A stretch of 50,708 bases of DNA, taken from assembly GCA_017561885.1 (NCBI GenBank), contig JAFZBF010000052.1:1-50708 (forward strand), in the 5' to 3' direction. The stretch's first letter is position 1; each line of letters opens with the position of its first letter. The DNA comes from Bacteroidales bacterium (GTDB lineage: Bacteria; Bacteroidota; Bacteroidia; Bacteroidales; UBA932). The notes beneath the pieces are model-generated. The model saw nothing but the letters and a program-made list of their open reading frames with translations. It was not told where the DNA came from and did no database searches. A program made the position numbers and the translations under genes. This document shows, piece by piece, positions 16,705 through 24,764 of this stretch.

Positions 16705-16765
16705 TGTCTGAAATATATCAGAATGTCTGGAGTATATATAGAAAACACCAGACATATGACAGACA
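16705..16765. promoter_or_regulatory. Nested TGTCTG/CAGACA operator around a promoter
   Basis: TGTCTG at 16705-16710 and 16724-16729 is mirrored by CAGACA at 16749-16754 and 16760-16765. The inner pair extends to TGTCTGG/CCAGACA. Both pairs are centred near the TATATA box, and the outer left arm touches the GAAA element. This is the expected geometry for a dimeric repressor controlling the SIS-protein gene. Confidence 0.55.
16710..16738 (+). promoter_or_regulatory. GAAA-N19-TATATA promoter, SIS-protein gene
   Basis: GAAA (16710-16713), 19 nt, TATATA (16733-16738), preceded by GGAG. It lies between two candidate ATGs (16723 and 16756) and therefore favours 16756 as the true start. Confidence 0.65.
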
Positions 16766-18120
16766 CAAGAACAACTCTCCAGGCCGTTATCGACCAGACC
16801 GTTTCGGCCGACCTCAATCCCCTCAGGAACTTTCTCTTCTCCAACCCTTCAGAACCTCTGATAGCGACCGGCTCGGGCGGAGCCGAGACTTCCGGCGAAT
16901 TCGCAGCGCTGCTCTACGGGGCCTGCGGCGGGGTGGCGACCAGTGTCACACCATACACGTTCAACTCGTATAGCGATGAAGCTCTGAAGACAGCCAAGAT
17001 CCTGCTGGTCAGCAAGGGTGGCCATAACAACGACATCGTTTTCGCCACAAAGCGCGCCCTGGCGGTCAATCCCGGCAGGACGGCAGCCGTCAACTTCTCG
17101 GACTCGGACCGTAACGAGGCCAGAAAGGTGTTCCAGAAAGCAGGCTCGGACAAGTGTTTCGTCATTCCGATGAAGGATGTCCACGACGGATTCGTGTCGA
17201 CCGGCACATCCTTGTCATACTTCGCCATCTTCACGAAGATCTTCCAGCCCGATGTCGATCTTGAGAAGTACAGGACCATTCCCGAGAACCCGTTCACCCT
17301 CTGCCGCAACGACGGTACTCCTCTCACAGCAGCCGACTTCAGTCCAGTAAGGAGCTACATTATCCTCCAAGGTAGCTGGGGCCGCCCGGTGGCGAACAAC
17401 CTCGAAGGTAAGCTGGTCGAGTGCGGACTAGCCTCTGCCGGTGTCTATGACTACCGGAATTACTGTCACGGCCGCTTCATCTTCACCTCCAATCACCTTG
17501 AGGACTCTGTGGTCATACTCCTCGTATCACCCCGCGAGCGTGACATCGTTAAACGTACCAGAGATTTCCTGCCTATGGCCACCCGTCTCGTCATCATCGA
17601 GACTGAGCACGACGCACCTGAAGCTTCGCTGGACCTGCTCATCCGTTCTACGGAGTTCTACCACGAAATCTGCAGCGCCTGCGGAGTCGACCCGGAGAGC
17701 CCGAAGAATCCCGGCCGGATCGACAAGAGAAAACCCATCTGGGTTCCTTTCATGGCGGAACTGAAAAAACAGGGCCCCCTCACTTTGGCCGACATAATGA
17801 AATCTCCGGTCATAGAGGGTACCGATGAGTGCCCCTGGTGCAGGGCCATTATGAGAGATGCTGCAGAGTTGTTGCCCGATGATGTCCTTGACGGCATGGG
17901 CGCAAAGCTCTACGTTGCTGACTGGGATCTGGACCGAATCTCCCTGACAAAAGAGCCGACGGTCGATGACGACGATTGCTTCGATAACTATTCAATCCGG
18001 ACGTGGAACATCTCCCGCAAGGGCGTGATTGACTGGACTCTCTTCAAGACTGTCACAAATCCGGACGGCAGTGCCCATGGAGAGGAACTGTGCTCCGGGA
18101 GTACGGATTGCACAAAGTGA
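16756..18120 (+). CDS. Double-SIS-domain (phosphosugar-binding-like) protein
   Basis: This protein has 454 residues when started at 16756, where the promoter places the 5' end. Two tandem regions look like SIS sugar-isomerase folds. The first has LIATGSGGAETSGEFAA and AKILLVSKGGHNNDIVFATKRAL, the Ser/Thr/Gly-rich loops that hold phosphosugars. The second has IILQGSWGRPVANNLEGKL and VVILLVSPRERDIV. The C-terminal ~110 residues include CPWC and an acidic tail (TVDDDDCF). No glutaminase domain is present, so a ligand-sensing or isomerase role is more likely than GlmS activity. The next gene, a PARG macrodomain protein, lies ~50 nt downstream. Confidence 0.7.
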   Translation: MTDTRTTLQAVIDQTVSADLNPLRNFLFSNPSEPLIATGSGGAETSGEFAALLYGACGGVATSVTPYTFNSYSDEALKTAKILLVSKGGHNNDIVFATKRALAVNPGRTAAVNFSDSDRNEARKVFQKAGSDKCFVIPMKDVHDGFVSTGTSLSYFAIFTKIFQPDVDLEKYRTIPENPFTLCRNDGTPLTAADFSPVRSYIILQGSWGRPVANNLEGKLVECGLASAGVYDYRNYCHGRFIFTSNHLEDSVVILLVSPRERDIVKRTRDFLPMATRLVIIETEHDAPEASLDLLIRSTEFYHEICSACGVDPESPKNPGRIDKRKPIWVPFMAELKKQGPLTLADIMKSPVIEGTDECPWCRAIMRDAAELLPDDVLDGMGAKLYVADWDLDRISLTKEPTVDDDDCFDNYSIRTWNISRKGVIDWTLFKTVTNPDGSAHGEELCSGSTDCTK

Positions 18121-18150
18121 TTTGCATTGTTTTAGAAAAACTAGTATATT
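18121..18150 (+). promoter_or_regulatory. Possible housekeeping-type promoter before PARG gene
   Basis: TTTG (18121-18124), 20 nt, then TATATT (18145-18150) followed by G. It resembles TTTG-N19/20-TAnnTTTG but the last element is imperfect. It would put the transcript start near 18157. Confidence 0.35.
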
Positions 18151-19696
18151 GTTAAATATAAAGAAACATGGCATACAAAATATAGCTGCACGCAAACAGA
18201 AGAATGCGGACATCTTCCGCGAGACTACAAAGTATATCAAGGCTGGTGGTTATACCACACTTTCAGGTAAAAAGATACAGTTTGACTATTCCAGGATGCT
18301 CCAGATGGGGAAATGTTTCCATCAAGAGCTTCCTGCCGTTTCAGCCCCTGATGTCCCGGGGAAAACCAAGGTGATAGTCGAATGTAATGATTGTCTTGTC
18401 GCCGCCGAACGCCTGGTGAAAGAAGGTTACAGTCCTGTTCTTCTCAACTTTGCCAACGCCGGCCATCCCGGAGGTGGTGTTGAGACCGGAGCCAGGGCAC
18501 AGGAGGAAACAATCTGCCGCAGAAGTACACTGACGCGATCCATCTATACGTTCGACCCCAAGTATGCCGCCAAATATGGTTATGCATTGCAGGAGGGAGA
18601 CCAGTATCCCATCGTATACGATTTCTGTGCGGTATATTCTCCCAATGTCACGGTGTTTAGAGAAGGGCTTGACTGCCTCTTGATGGAGAATCCGTATGAC
18701 GTTGCGGTAGTTTCATGCGCTGCGCTGAACCTGAATGGGAAGTATGCCATCAAACTGACGCCGGATGGCCATATGCCAAAGGCGGCTGTTGATATAACCA
18801 GAAACAAGATTCGGACTGTTTTCCGTATAGGCCTTACCTATGGCCATGATGCCCTGGTCCTCGGCGCTTTCGGTTGCGGAGCGTTCAAGAATCCTCCGGC
18901 AGAGATTGCCGGGCTCTTCCACGAAGTGATGGAGGAGCCTGAGTTCAAAGACAAATACCGGCTCATCACGTTCTCTATCATCGAGGATCACAACTCCAAT
19001 AACAGGAACTTGAGGGCCTTTGAGGAAGAGTTCAGACTTTCCCCTATGAAAACAAAGAGGAATCGAATGGCTCTTTGTTCGGATTATCAGCAAAAAGGAG
19101 GCGTATGCCTACTTGCTAGTTACGCCTTTCTCTTAGAATTTAGTGGTGTCTTTCAGAAATCTAGATCTTTTTCAACTGTATATGATGTGCTGTCTAGATA
19201 TACTGACTTTCACAACACGTTAGAGCCAGGTTTACGATTAACGACTGCTGAGATTATCTCTAACAAGTTCTACTTCGAATCTGTAATATGCAAAATGATT
19301 AACGACTATTGTCTGTCTCATGGCGATATTGCTGGATATGAGCAGATTGCTTGTTTTCATGACTATCTCTCAAGACAAGGTGATATTTCGGGAATAGAAT
19401 TGATTAAGTTTATGCCGCCATCTGGAGAGGACCGCTCACAGCCTATTAAGCAAGCCTATGACGAGATTTCTTGTTTTCTTACGCAAGAGGACGATATGTA
19501 TGACTATGCTGCCTTAATCTTATATATTACTGCTTACGGTGCACATACAGTATTCCTCGGCTATGATAGTGCATTTTATATACGAGATAGTAATCTCACT
19601 ACAGTTTCAGACGGGCCAGTTTCCTTTGGCTTTAAGTTTGGTAAAAGTGCACAGATTACGGAATATATGCTTTTTAAAATTTCTACAGAAGTTTAA
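18149..19696 (+). CDS. Microbial PARG-type macrodomain protein with C-terminal cysteine-peptidase-like domain; start unclear
   Basis: The N-terminal part is a TIGR02452-type poly(ADP-ribose) glycohydrolase macrodomain. It has IAARKQKNADIFRET, then the signature FANAGHPGGGVETGARAQEE with the catalytic Glu pair region, and LGAFGCGAFKNPP. Such enzymes remove ADP-ribose. The frame then continues into a ~210-residue domain described separately. No good in-frame start exists: TTG 18149 lies inside the probable promoter, while ATG 18168 (MAYK) hits a stop after five codons. One extra A in the ACAAAAT run would join that ATG to the domain, giving MAYKNIAARKQKN. So the gene is either frameshifted, misassembled or uses a weak start. 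Confidence 0.7.
   Translation: MLNIKKHGIQNIAARKQKNADIFRETTKYIKAGGYTTLSGKKIQFDYSRMLQMGKCFHQELPAVSAPDVPGKTKVIVECNDCLVAAERLVKEGYSPVLLNFANAGHPGGGVETGARAQEETICRRSTLTRSIYTFDPKYAAKYGYALQEGDQYPIVYDFCAVYSPNVTVFREGLDCLLMENPYDVAVVSCAALNLNGKYAIKLTPDGHMPKAAVDITRNKIRTVFRIGLTYGHDALVLGAFGCGAFKNPPAEIAGLFHEVMEEPEFKDKYRLITFSIIEDHNSNNRNLRAFEEEFRLSPMKTKRNRMALCSDYQQKGGVCLLASYAFLLEFSGVFQKSRSFSTVYDVLSRYTDFHNTLEPGLRLTTAEIISNKFYFESVICKMINDYCLSHGDIAGYEQIACFHDYLSRQGDISGIELIKFMPPSGEDRSQPIKQAYDEISCFLTQEDDMYDYAALILYITAYGAHTVFLGYDSAFYIRDSNLTTVSDGPVSFGFKFGKSAQITEYMLFKISTEV
19067..19696 (+). other. Cysteine-peptidase-like C-terminal domain, possible separate start
   Basis: Starting at in-frame ATG 19067, preceded by the Shine-Dalgarno-like AAAGAGG, this would be a 209-residue protein. 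It has QQKGGVCLLAS with Cys at 19106-19108, YGAHTVFLGYD with His at 19544-19546, and YIRDSN with Asp at 19586-19588. The order Cys...His...Asp and the motif shapes resemble papain-fold or C39-like peptidases. It marks the start of the AT-richer island, so it may be an independent gene fused by chance to the PARG frame or a genuine fusion. Confidence 0.5.
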
Positions 19697-19874
19697 TTAT
19701 TAGTTAACAAATGGGGGAATCCTGTTTTATTATGATTAAATTTGATAATAATTCAGGGCATTCATAACGAACTAGTTGGTCTGGACTTAGATGCAGTTCT
19801 TGTATACAGTACATCTATGGGTGCGAAAGGTTTTATTGTTTGATCGGTAATAATAACCAAAGAATTTTGATATC

Positions 19875-21716
19875 ATGGCAGATGTTTATCTTCACAAAAT
19901 TGGGACTGCCTCAAGTGAAATGGAAGCAGCAGCCTCATTGAGGCAACTCTTGGACATTGAACTGGCAGATATAAAAGGCCGCGTTTGGATTGTCCCCAGT
20001 ATAGACATTCATCCTGCGACTGGAAGACATGATGTCGATCTGATCATGATTGGTTATTTGAAGGACTATTATATCGACGATATTGCAGGGAAGTGCAATA
20101 TTGATATAAAGTCCTTTTTTGCGACTATTGAGATAAAATCCCATTCTGGTGTAGGGCTTAAAAGGAGTGGCACGCATCTGTTAGTTAAGTATCCCGATGG
20201 ATATGAGGACGTCACGATGCAAAGTAATGACCAGAACTCTTCGATTAGGCGTTTCTTATCAGGACCTCTTCAGCAGGAGTCTATTCGGGTTCCTTTTATT
20301 TCAAACTTAATATGGCTGACAGGGACTGATAGTAATGATTTTAACGAAGAGATAGGATTAGTCGACAGCAATATTTTGGTGAGCGATTCTACTGCCAAAG
20401 ATTTTTTTGTAGCAATTGGACGACAGTACTCTTTAGTTGATAATGGCTTTGTAAACGCCTTTGGAAAGTTTGGAACAGAAGAAGCTATCGAGTATACTGC
20501 CAATATCTTTTGTGCAAAGAGTAACGGCGCAGACACGATGACTCTTCGTCGTATTAATATCCTAAATACTAATAACAATGCTCTTTTAGATCTAGAAAAG
20601 GATTGCTCATCTGTTATAATATTATCCGGTCATGCCGGTACAGGAAAAACTGTTATGCTGATGCAGGGAGCAATTAATATGACGAAGAAAGGCTATAAGT
20701 GTTTATTCTTGACTTATAACAGAGCACTAATAGCCGATCTTAAACATACAATGCGCTTCTTCGGTAATAGCCTACCCGTGTTCGAGATAGATTCGATGAG
20801 TTCATTCATGATCAGCCTTATGCGTAAGGCGGGTATATGGAAGAATTCATTTGACATCAAATCTGATTTTGACCAATCCTTATCAGTCTTGATGAAAGTC
20901 AAAGACTCAAAAGATGTTGCGCCAGCATATGATTATATCTTCGTTGACGAAGCGCAGGACTGGAAGACCAATGAGGCGGAGATACTCAAGTACTATTACA
21001 GATACAACCACATCGTTATTGCTGATGGGATTGATCAGTTCATGAAAACCAGCGAGCATACATATTGGGGGCCAATAGCTCTTCCTAAATTAAAGCAATG
21101 TCTTCGCCAGAGATCGAATCTTGTTTCGTTCGCTAAGATTTTTGCCAGTAAATTAGGCGTGTATTGGGATGTGGACTCTACCCGTTCTCTGCCTGGCGGG
21201 AATGTTATTATTACAAATGCATATAATCAAAACCTTCATGAACGTCTTTTTAATGAGGCTGTTCAACACGGTTGCTCTGCATATGATTTAATGTTGCTTG
21301 CTCCAAATAGCCTAACAAAGTCTGGCCATTTTGACTTGATAGATGCGTATAATGCGCAAGGCATCCATTTGTTTGATGGTGTGGACCCTGCCAACAGAGA
21401 TAGCTTGTACTCTGATGTTAATTACAAGAATAAGGAATGCCGTGTATATACTTACGAGTCTTGCCGAGGGTTAGAGGCCTGGATAACTGTTTGCCTGCGT
21501 TTTGATGAGTTGTTTACAGAGCCTCATCCTCACGATTATCACGAGATTCCTTTTTCTCCCGCAAGACAGTATATGTTGTCGTTATGGTCGTTAATACCTT
21601 TAACACGAGCCGTCGATACTCTTGTTCTAGGAGTCCAAAAAGGTTCAACAATTGACAGTATTCTCAAGGAGATTGCCCGCGAGAATCCTGACTTTGTTAC
21701 TATTGAGGAACAATAG
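19875..21716 (+). CDS. NERD-nuclease / SF1 helicase fusion
   Basis: This 613-residue protein begins with a nuclease-related (NERD) domain: GRHDVDLIMIG then ATIEIKS (~residues 50-95) match the D ... E-x-K core of PD-(D/E)XK nucleases. An SF1 (UvrD/DUF2075-like) helicase follows, with Walker A GHAGTGKT (252-259), motif II VDEAQD (D358, E359) and late motifs CRGLEAW and LTRAVDTLVLG. NERD-helicase proteins are common in defence islands. It lies 10 nt upstream of the druH-like start, whose AGGAGG ribosome site abuts this gene's stop, so they are cotranscribed. No GWAA-N19-TATATA site precedes it; the 178-nt gap before it shows nothing clear. Confidence 0.85.
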   Translation: MADVYLHKIGTASSEMEAAASLRQLLDIELADIKGRVWIVPSIDIHPATGRHDVDLIMIGYLKDYYIDDIAGKCNIDIKSFFATIEIKSHSGVGLKRSGTHLLVKYPDGYEDVTMQSNDQNSSIRRFLSGPLQQESIRVPFISNLIWLTGTDSNDFNEEIGLVDSNILVSDSTAKDFFVAIGRQYSLVDNGFVNAFGKFGTEEAIEYTANIFCAKSNGADTMTLRRINILNTNNNALLDLEKDCSSVIILSGHAGTGKTVMLMQGAINMTKKGYKCLFLTYNRALIADLKHTMRFFGNSLPVFEIDSMSSFMISLMRKAGIWKNSFDIKSDFDQSLSVLMKVKDSKDVAPAYDYIFVDEAQDWKTNEAEILKYYYRYNHIVIADGIDQFMKTSEHTYWGPIALPKLKQCLRQRSNLVSFAKIFASKLGVYWDVDSTRSLPGGNVIITNAYNQNLHERLFNEAVQHGCSAYDLMLLAPNSLTKSGHFDLIDAYNAQGIHLFDGVDPANRDSLYSDVNYKNKECRVYTYESCRGLEAWITVCLRFDELFTEPHPHDYHEIPFSPARQYMLSLWSLIPLTRAVDTLVLGVQKGSTIDSILKEIARENPDFVTIEEQ

Positions 21717-21726
21717 GAGGAAAAGA

Positions 21727-24700
21727 ATGTTTGATACTGTCAATAAGTATTGCGAGTGGAACAGCGCACTATGGCGTTATTTTTTCCCAACAAAGGAGGA
21801 AAATGCTATATTGTATATAGATGAAACTGTTTTAACTCAAGTCACGGAACTCTATCGCATTAAACGCGAAGAAGGCCAAGATTTGGTTCACCAGTTTTTG
21901 TCATGTACTCTCCTTGGTGCCGATGACTTCCAACGTTTTAAACTTTACTGGGAAGATCGCACGGGCGATAGGAAAACACGTATACCATCTGCAAGGACTT
22001 GGGATAGTCTGGTTGAACGGTTGATACCTTTGAAAGCGGATGGTTATCCGGCATACTTTGCAATGTTGTGTGCGATAATGCTGTTAGCAAGTCTTCAGGG
22101 GGCCAATCATCCTCAGATTAAAGAGAAGGCTAGAGAGTATTTAGGGAACGATTACTCCTCCAGCCCCGGAAGGTTGATAGATCCTCTCTTGCAACAGTTA
22201 CATACAGATCATCCATGCTTTAATCCAGACCGAATGATTTGTGGCAGCCAAAGACATATGAGCCGCATTAAGTATCATTTGGTGCTTAAAAAATCTATGA
22301 GGGAGGATTTCGTTGATTTCCTTGAAGTCAACAATCTTCATTGGCAGTATGAGTCCTATTCCTTTTTTGTAAACAACATCTTAATCCCTGCGCTTGAAAA
22401 GGCTGGGAAGAATGATCTTACTCGGATTATCATCAAAGAAGAGAATATACCTTATGTTAAAAACATTCTTCGAGGCAAATTAAACTTCGGAAAGAAGTTC
22501 TCTAAATGTGGTAACGACATTCAGGATAAAATTGCCAAATGGGGATATGAGTTATACTTTGATTTTGACGGGTCACATTCTTTCTCTGTTTTCTGCGAGT
22601 ATTATAACCTTCCTTTTAATTTGGCTCTAAAGCAGGGCGCCTTTGAAATATCCGAAGAGCCGTCATCCTTAGATTATGTTGCAGAGAATGTCCCATTGGC
22701 GGCATTGTCTTCAAAACAACTTCGTTATGAGGGCAATAAGTATACGATTAGCAATGTGGGTGATGGTACTGCAGAATATGGTTCACGGTTTTATTTTGAA
22801 CGCATTTCAGACGACATATATCGACAGGTAGAAGCACCCGTATGTGGGAAGGACTATTATGTTTTTATCAAGAAAACAGCACGATTAAAGACGTTTGAAC
22901 AAGAGTGGCGTCTTTCTGATATTCTAGAGCAAGAATACAATGTGTATTCCGTGCAATCATTTTCCGCGCCCACGACGGAGCGACGGAATCGTGTAAAAGC
23001 TGACGACACATTCCAACTTAACGAACTTGGGTCTTGGTTTAGCGTGGCTCTTTCTGAAGGACAGTGCGTTTTTTGGCGTCCCAATCAGCTCGGGCAGGAT
23101 TTCAAACGCCTGGATGGTCTAATCAAAGGGGTGAATAATAAGTACTATTTCAGGCTTCCGCCTACCGCATCACAACATTTGAGCGGAGATCTTATTATTC
23201 GAGAAGGTGAAAAGGATGTGGTATCCGAACAGGTATCCTGTGATTTCGAGTGGGGTGGGCTCCAAACGAATTATCGCATGAATGGATGGGGCGAAATAAC
23301 AAATTCCCCTGTCGATGATAAAAGCGTTAAGAATATTGTCACCGGGAAGCAGCATCTCCAAAACAATTTGGGGAGCAAAACTATTGGCTCTGATATTCTG
23401 ATACAGATTCTATATGACCTTGCAGACTCTTCCGGGTGTGTCTCTGGTAGAAAGATGCGTGCAGCCATTGAGTTTGCGTTGCCCTTTTTTGGAATTGTCC
23501 CTACAGAGTCAAATCGAAAATCTGTTATCTATGCATTACGTCGGCTAGGGTATATCATGGCCTATTATGACATTGATCGCAAAGAGTATATTAATCAGCT
23601 GGTTTCCAAATATGTGGAAAGGAGTAATTATAGCATTCTTCAGTTTGCAAATGCTTATGTGGCCAAGGGTGTTTATAGTCAGTCTGACATTGATTCCTTA
23701 TTAGATAATATCAGTCCTAGTAGCATTTATCGAAAGCGGCCATATGATAATGGGGCATTAATTACCAGACCAGAATATGCTTGTTTACCCGACGTTGTAT
23801 TGTTTGAGGGTGAGCCCATTGAACAATGGCCGGTATTAGATTATCCAGTGGCGGATTACCTAATCTCGAATATGGAGAACATGAAGGGCTTTGCACTAAA
23901 GTTCGGGATTAATAATGGTGGGGAATCATTATTCTCAGTTCCTTCACGCACAGTCCCTTGTATGGTTAAAGATAACAAAGGGAATGAGGTTTTGTGCACT
24001 AAAGATAAGAGTGGAAAGTATGTTACACATAAGTATTACGAAGTAGAGGGAAAACTAAGGCCAATTCCTAAACACTTAGCTCGTGCTTTCTGTCAGAATT
24101 CCAAGAATACCCCTATTTGTTTGTTGGAGTATTCCAACGCATTAAGGGGCCTGAATTTGGCGAAGATATCTTTTGTGTCTGGGATGGGGCTGCCAGCGGT
24201 TCTCGATGTGGCACTCTGTGATCTGTCATTAGGAATGCCCAGTATAGAAAGGGTATTTATTGTCCATCAAGAGCAAACTATAGGACTCCCCAGTAATGCT
24301 CATGATCCTACTATAGAGAAAAAGAACTATGCCACCACAGCGACATCGCAGAATTATCAATACTTGCACGGGGCTATTTCAAAAGTATCGGGAAGGATAG
24401 TTTCCGATTTGGTCTCAAACGAATCCATCGTTTTCTCATATCAAGTGCACAATTGGTATAAAATGAAATACACCAGGAATTATGATGGTAGAGTTGGCTT
24501 ACTGTCGCTATTCTACGGATCTGACCTATTGGCATTTGCTATCGGTAATCATGTTTATTATAAGGCTTCGCCGGCTTCAGTCTTTTACCGTCTAGAAGGA
24601 AGCAATCTCAATGAGGTATTTTCCAGTATTATTTGCAATACAGTCAACCTCGATAAGAACAACCTTGATAAGATGGAAAAATACGTCAAAGATATTCCGG

Positions 24701-24762
24701 TTCATCCCCAAGGAGACAAGACCCAAACAATTCCTGTAATTGTAAAACAATTTAAACGATAA
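21727..24762 (+). CDS. druH: DruH-like protein (Druantia type III), 1011 aa
   Basis: I recognise no catalytic motif in this 1011-residue protein. The assignment to DruH rests on size (~1000 residues), position directly upstream of a DruE-type giant helicase and a gap of only 2 nt. Type III Druantia consists of druH and druE. The first ~300 residues are helical and Trp/Leu-rich; the middle (~330-560) looks beta-rich. I start at ATG 21727, which follows a rare perfect AGGAGG at 21716-21721, rather than the in-frame upstream extension that overlaps the previous gene. An unrelated large partner protein cannot be excluded. Confidence 0.6.
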   Translation: MFDTVNKYCEWNSALWRYFFPTKEENAILYIDETVLTQVTELYRIKREEGQDLVHQFLSCTLLGADDFQRFKLYWEDRTGDRKTRIPSARTWDSLVERLIPLKADGYPAYFAMLCAIMLLASLQGANHPQIKEKAREYLGNDYSSSPGRLIDPLLQQLHTDHPCFNPDRMICGSQRHMSRIKYHLVLKKSMREDFVDFLEVNNLHWQYESYSFFVNNILIPALEKAGKNDLTRIIIKEENIPYVKNILRGKLNFGKKFSKCGNDIQDKIAKWGYELYFDFDGSHSFSVFCEYYNLPFNLALKQGAFEISEEPSSLDYVAENVPLAALSSKQLRYEGNKYTISNVGDGTAEYGSRFYFERISDDIYRQVEAPVCGKDYYVFIKKTARLKTFEQEWRLSDILEQEYNVYSVQSFSAPTTERRNRVKADDTFQLNELGSWFSVALSEGQCVFWRPNQLGQDFKRLDGLIKGVNNKYYFRLPPTASQHLSGDLIIREGEKDVVSEQVSCDFEWGGLQTNYRMNGWGEITNSPVDDKSVKNIVTGKQHLQNNLGSKTIGSDILIQILYDLADSSGCVSGRKMRAAIEFALPFFGIVPTESNRKSVIYALRRLGYIMAYYDIDRKEYINQLVSKYVERSNYSILQFANAYVAKGVYSQSDIDSLLDNISPSSIYRKRPYDNGALITRPEYACLPDVVLFEGEPIEQWPVLDYPVADYLISNMENMKGFALKFGINNGGESLFSVPSRTVPCMVKDNKGNEVLCTKDKSGKYVTHKYYEVEGKLRPIPKHLARAFCQNSKNTPICLLEYSNALRGLNLAKISFVSGMGLPAVLDVALCDLSLGMPSIERVFIVHQEQTIGLPSNAHDPTIEKKNYATTATSQNYQYLHGAISKVSGRIVSDLVSNESIVFSYQVHNWYKMKYTRNYDGRVGLLSLFYGSDLLAFAIGNHVYYKASPASVFYRLEGSNLNEVFSSIICNTVNLDKNNLDKMEKYVKDIPVHPQGDKTQTIPVIVKQFKR

Positions 24763-24764
24763 AT

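Noticed and set aside
16723..16755. ATG 16723 as start of the SIS protein
   Set aside because: The TATATA box lies downstream of it, so a transcript from that promoter would not contain this codon.
21652..21726. N-terminal extension of the druH-like gene
   Set aside because: It overlaps the helicase gene; AGGAGG followed by ATG 21727 is clearly better.
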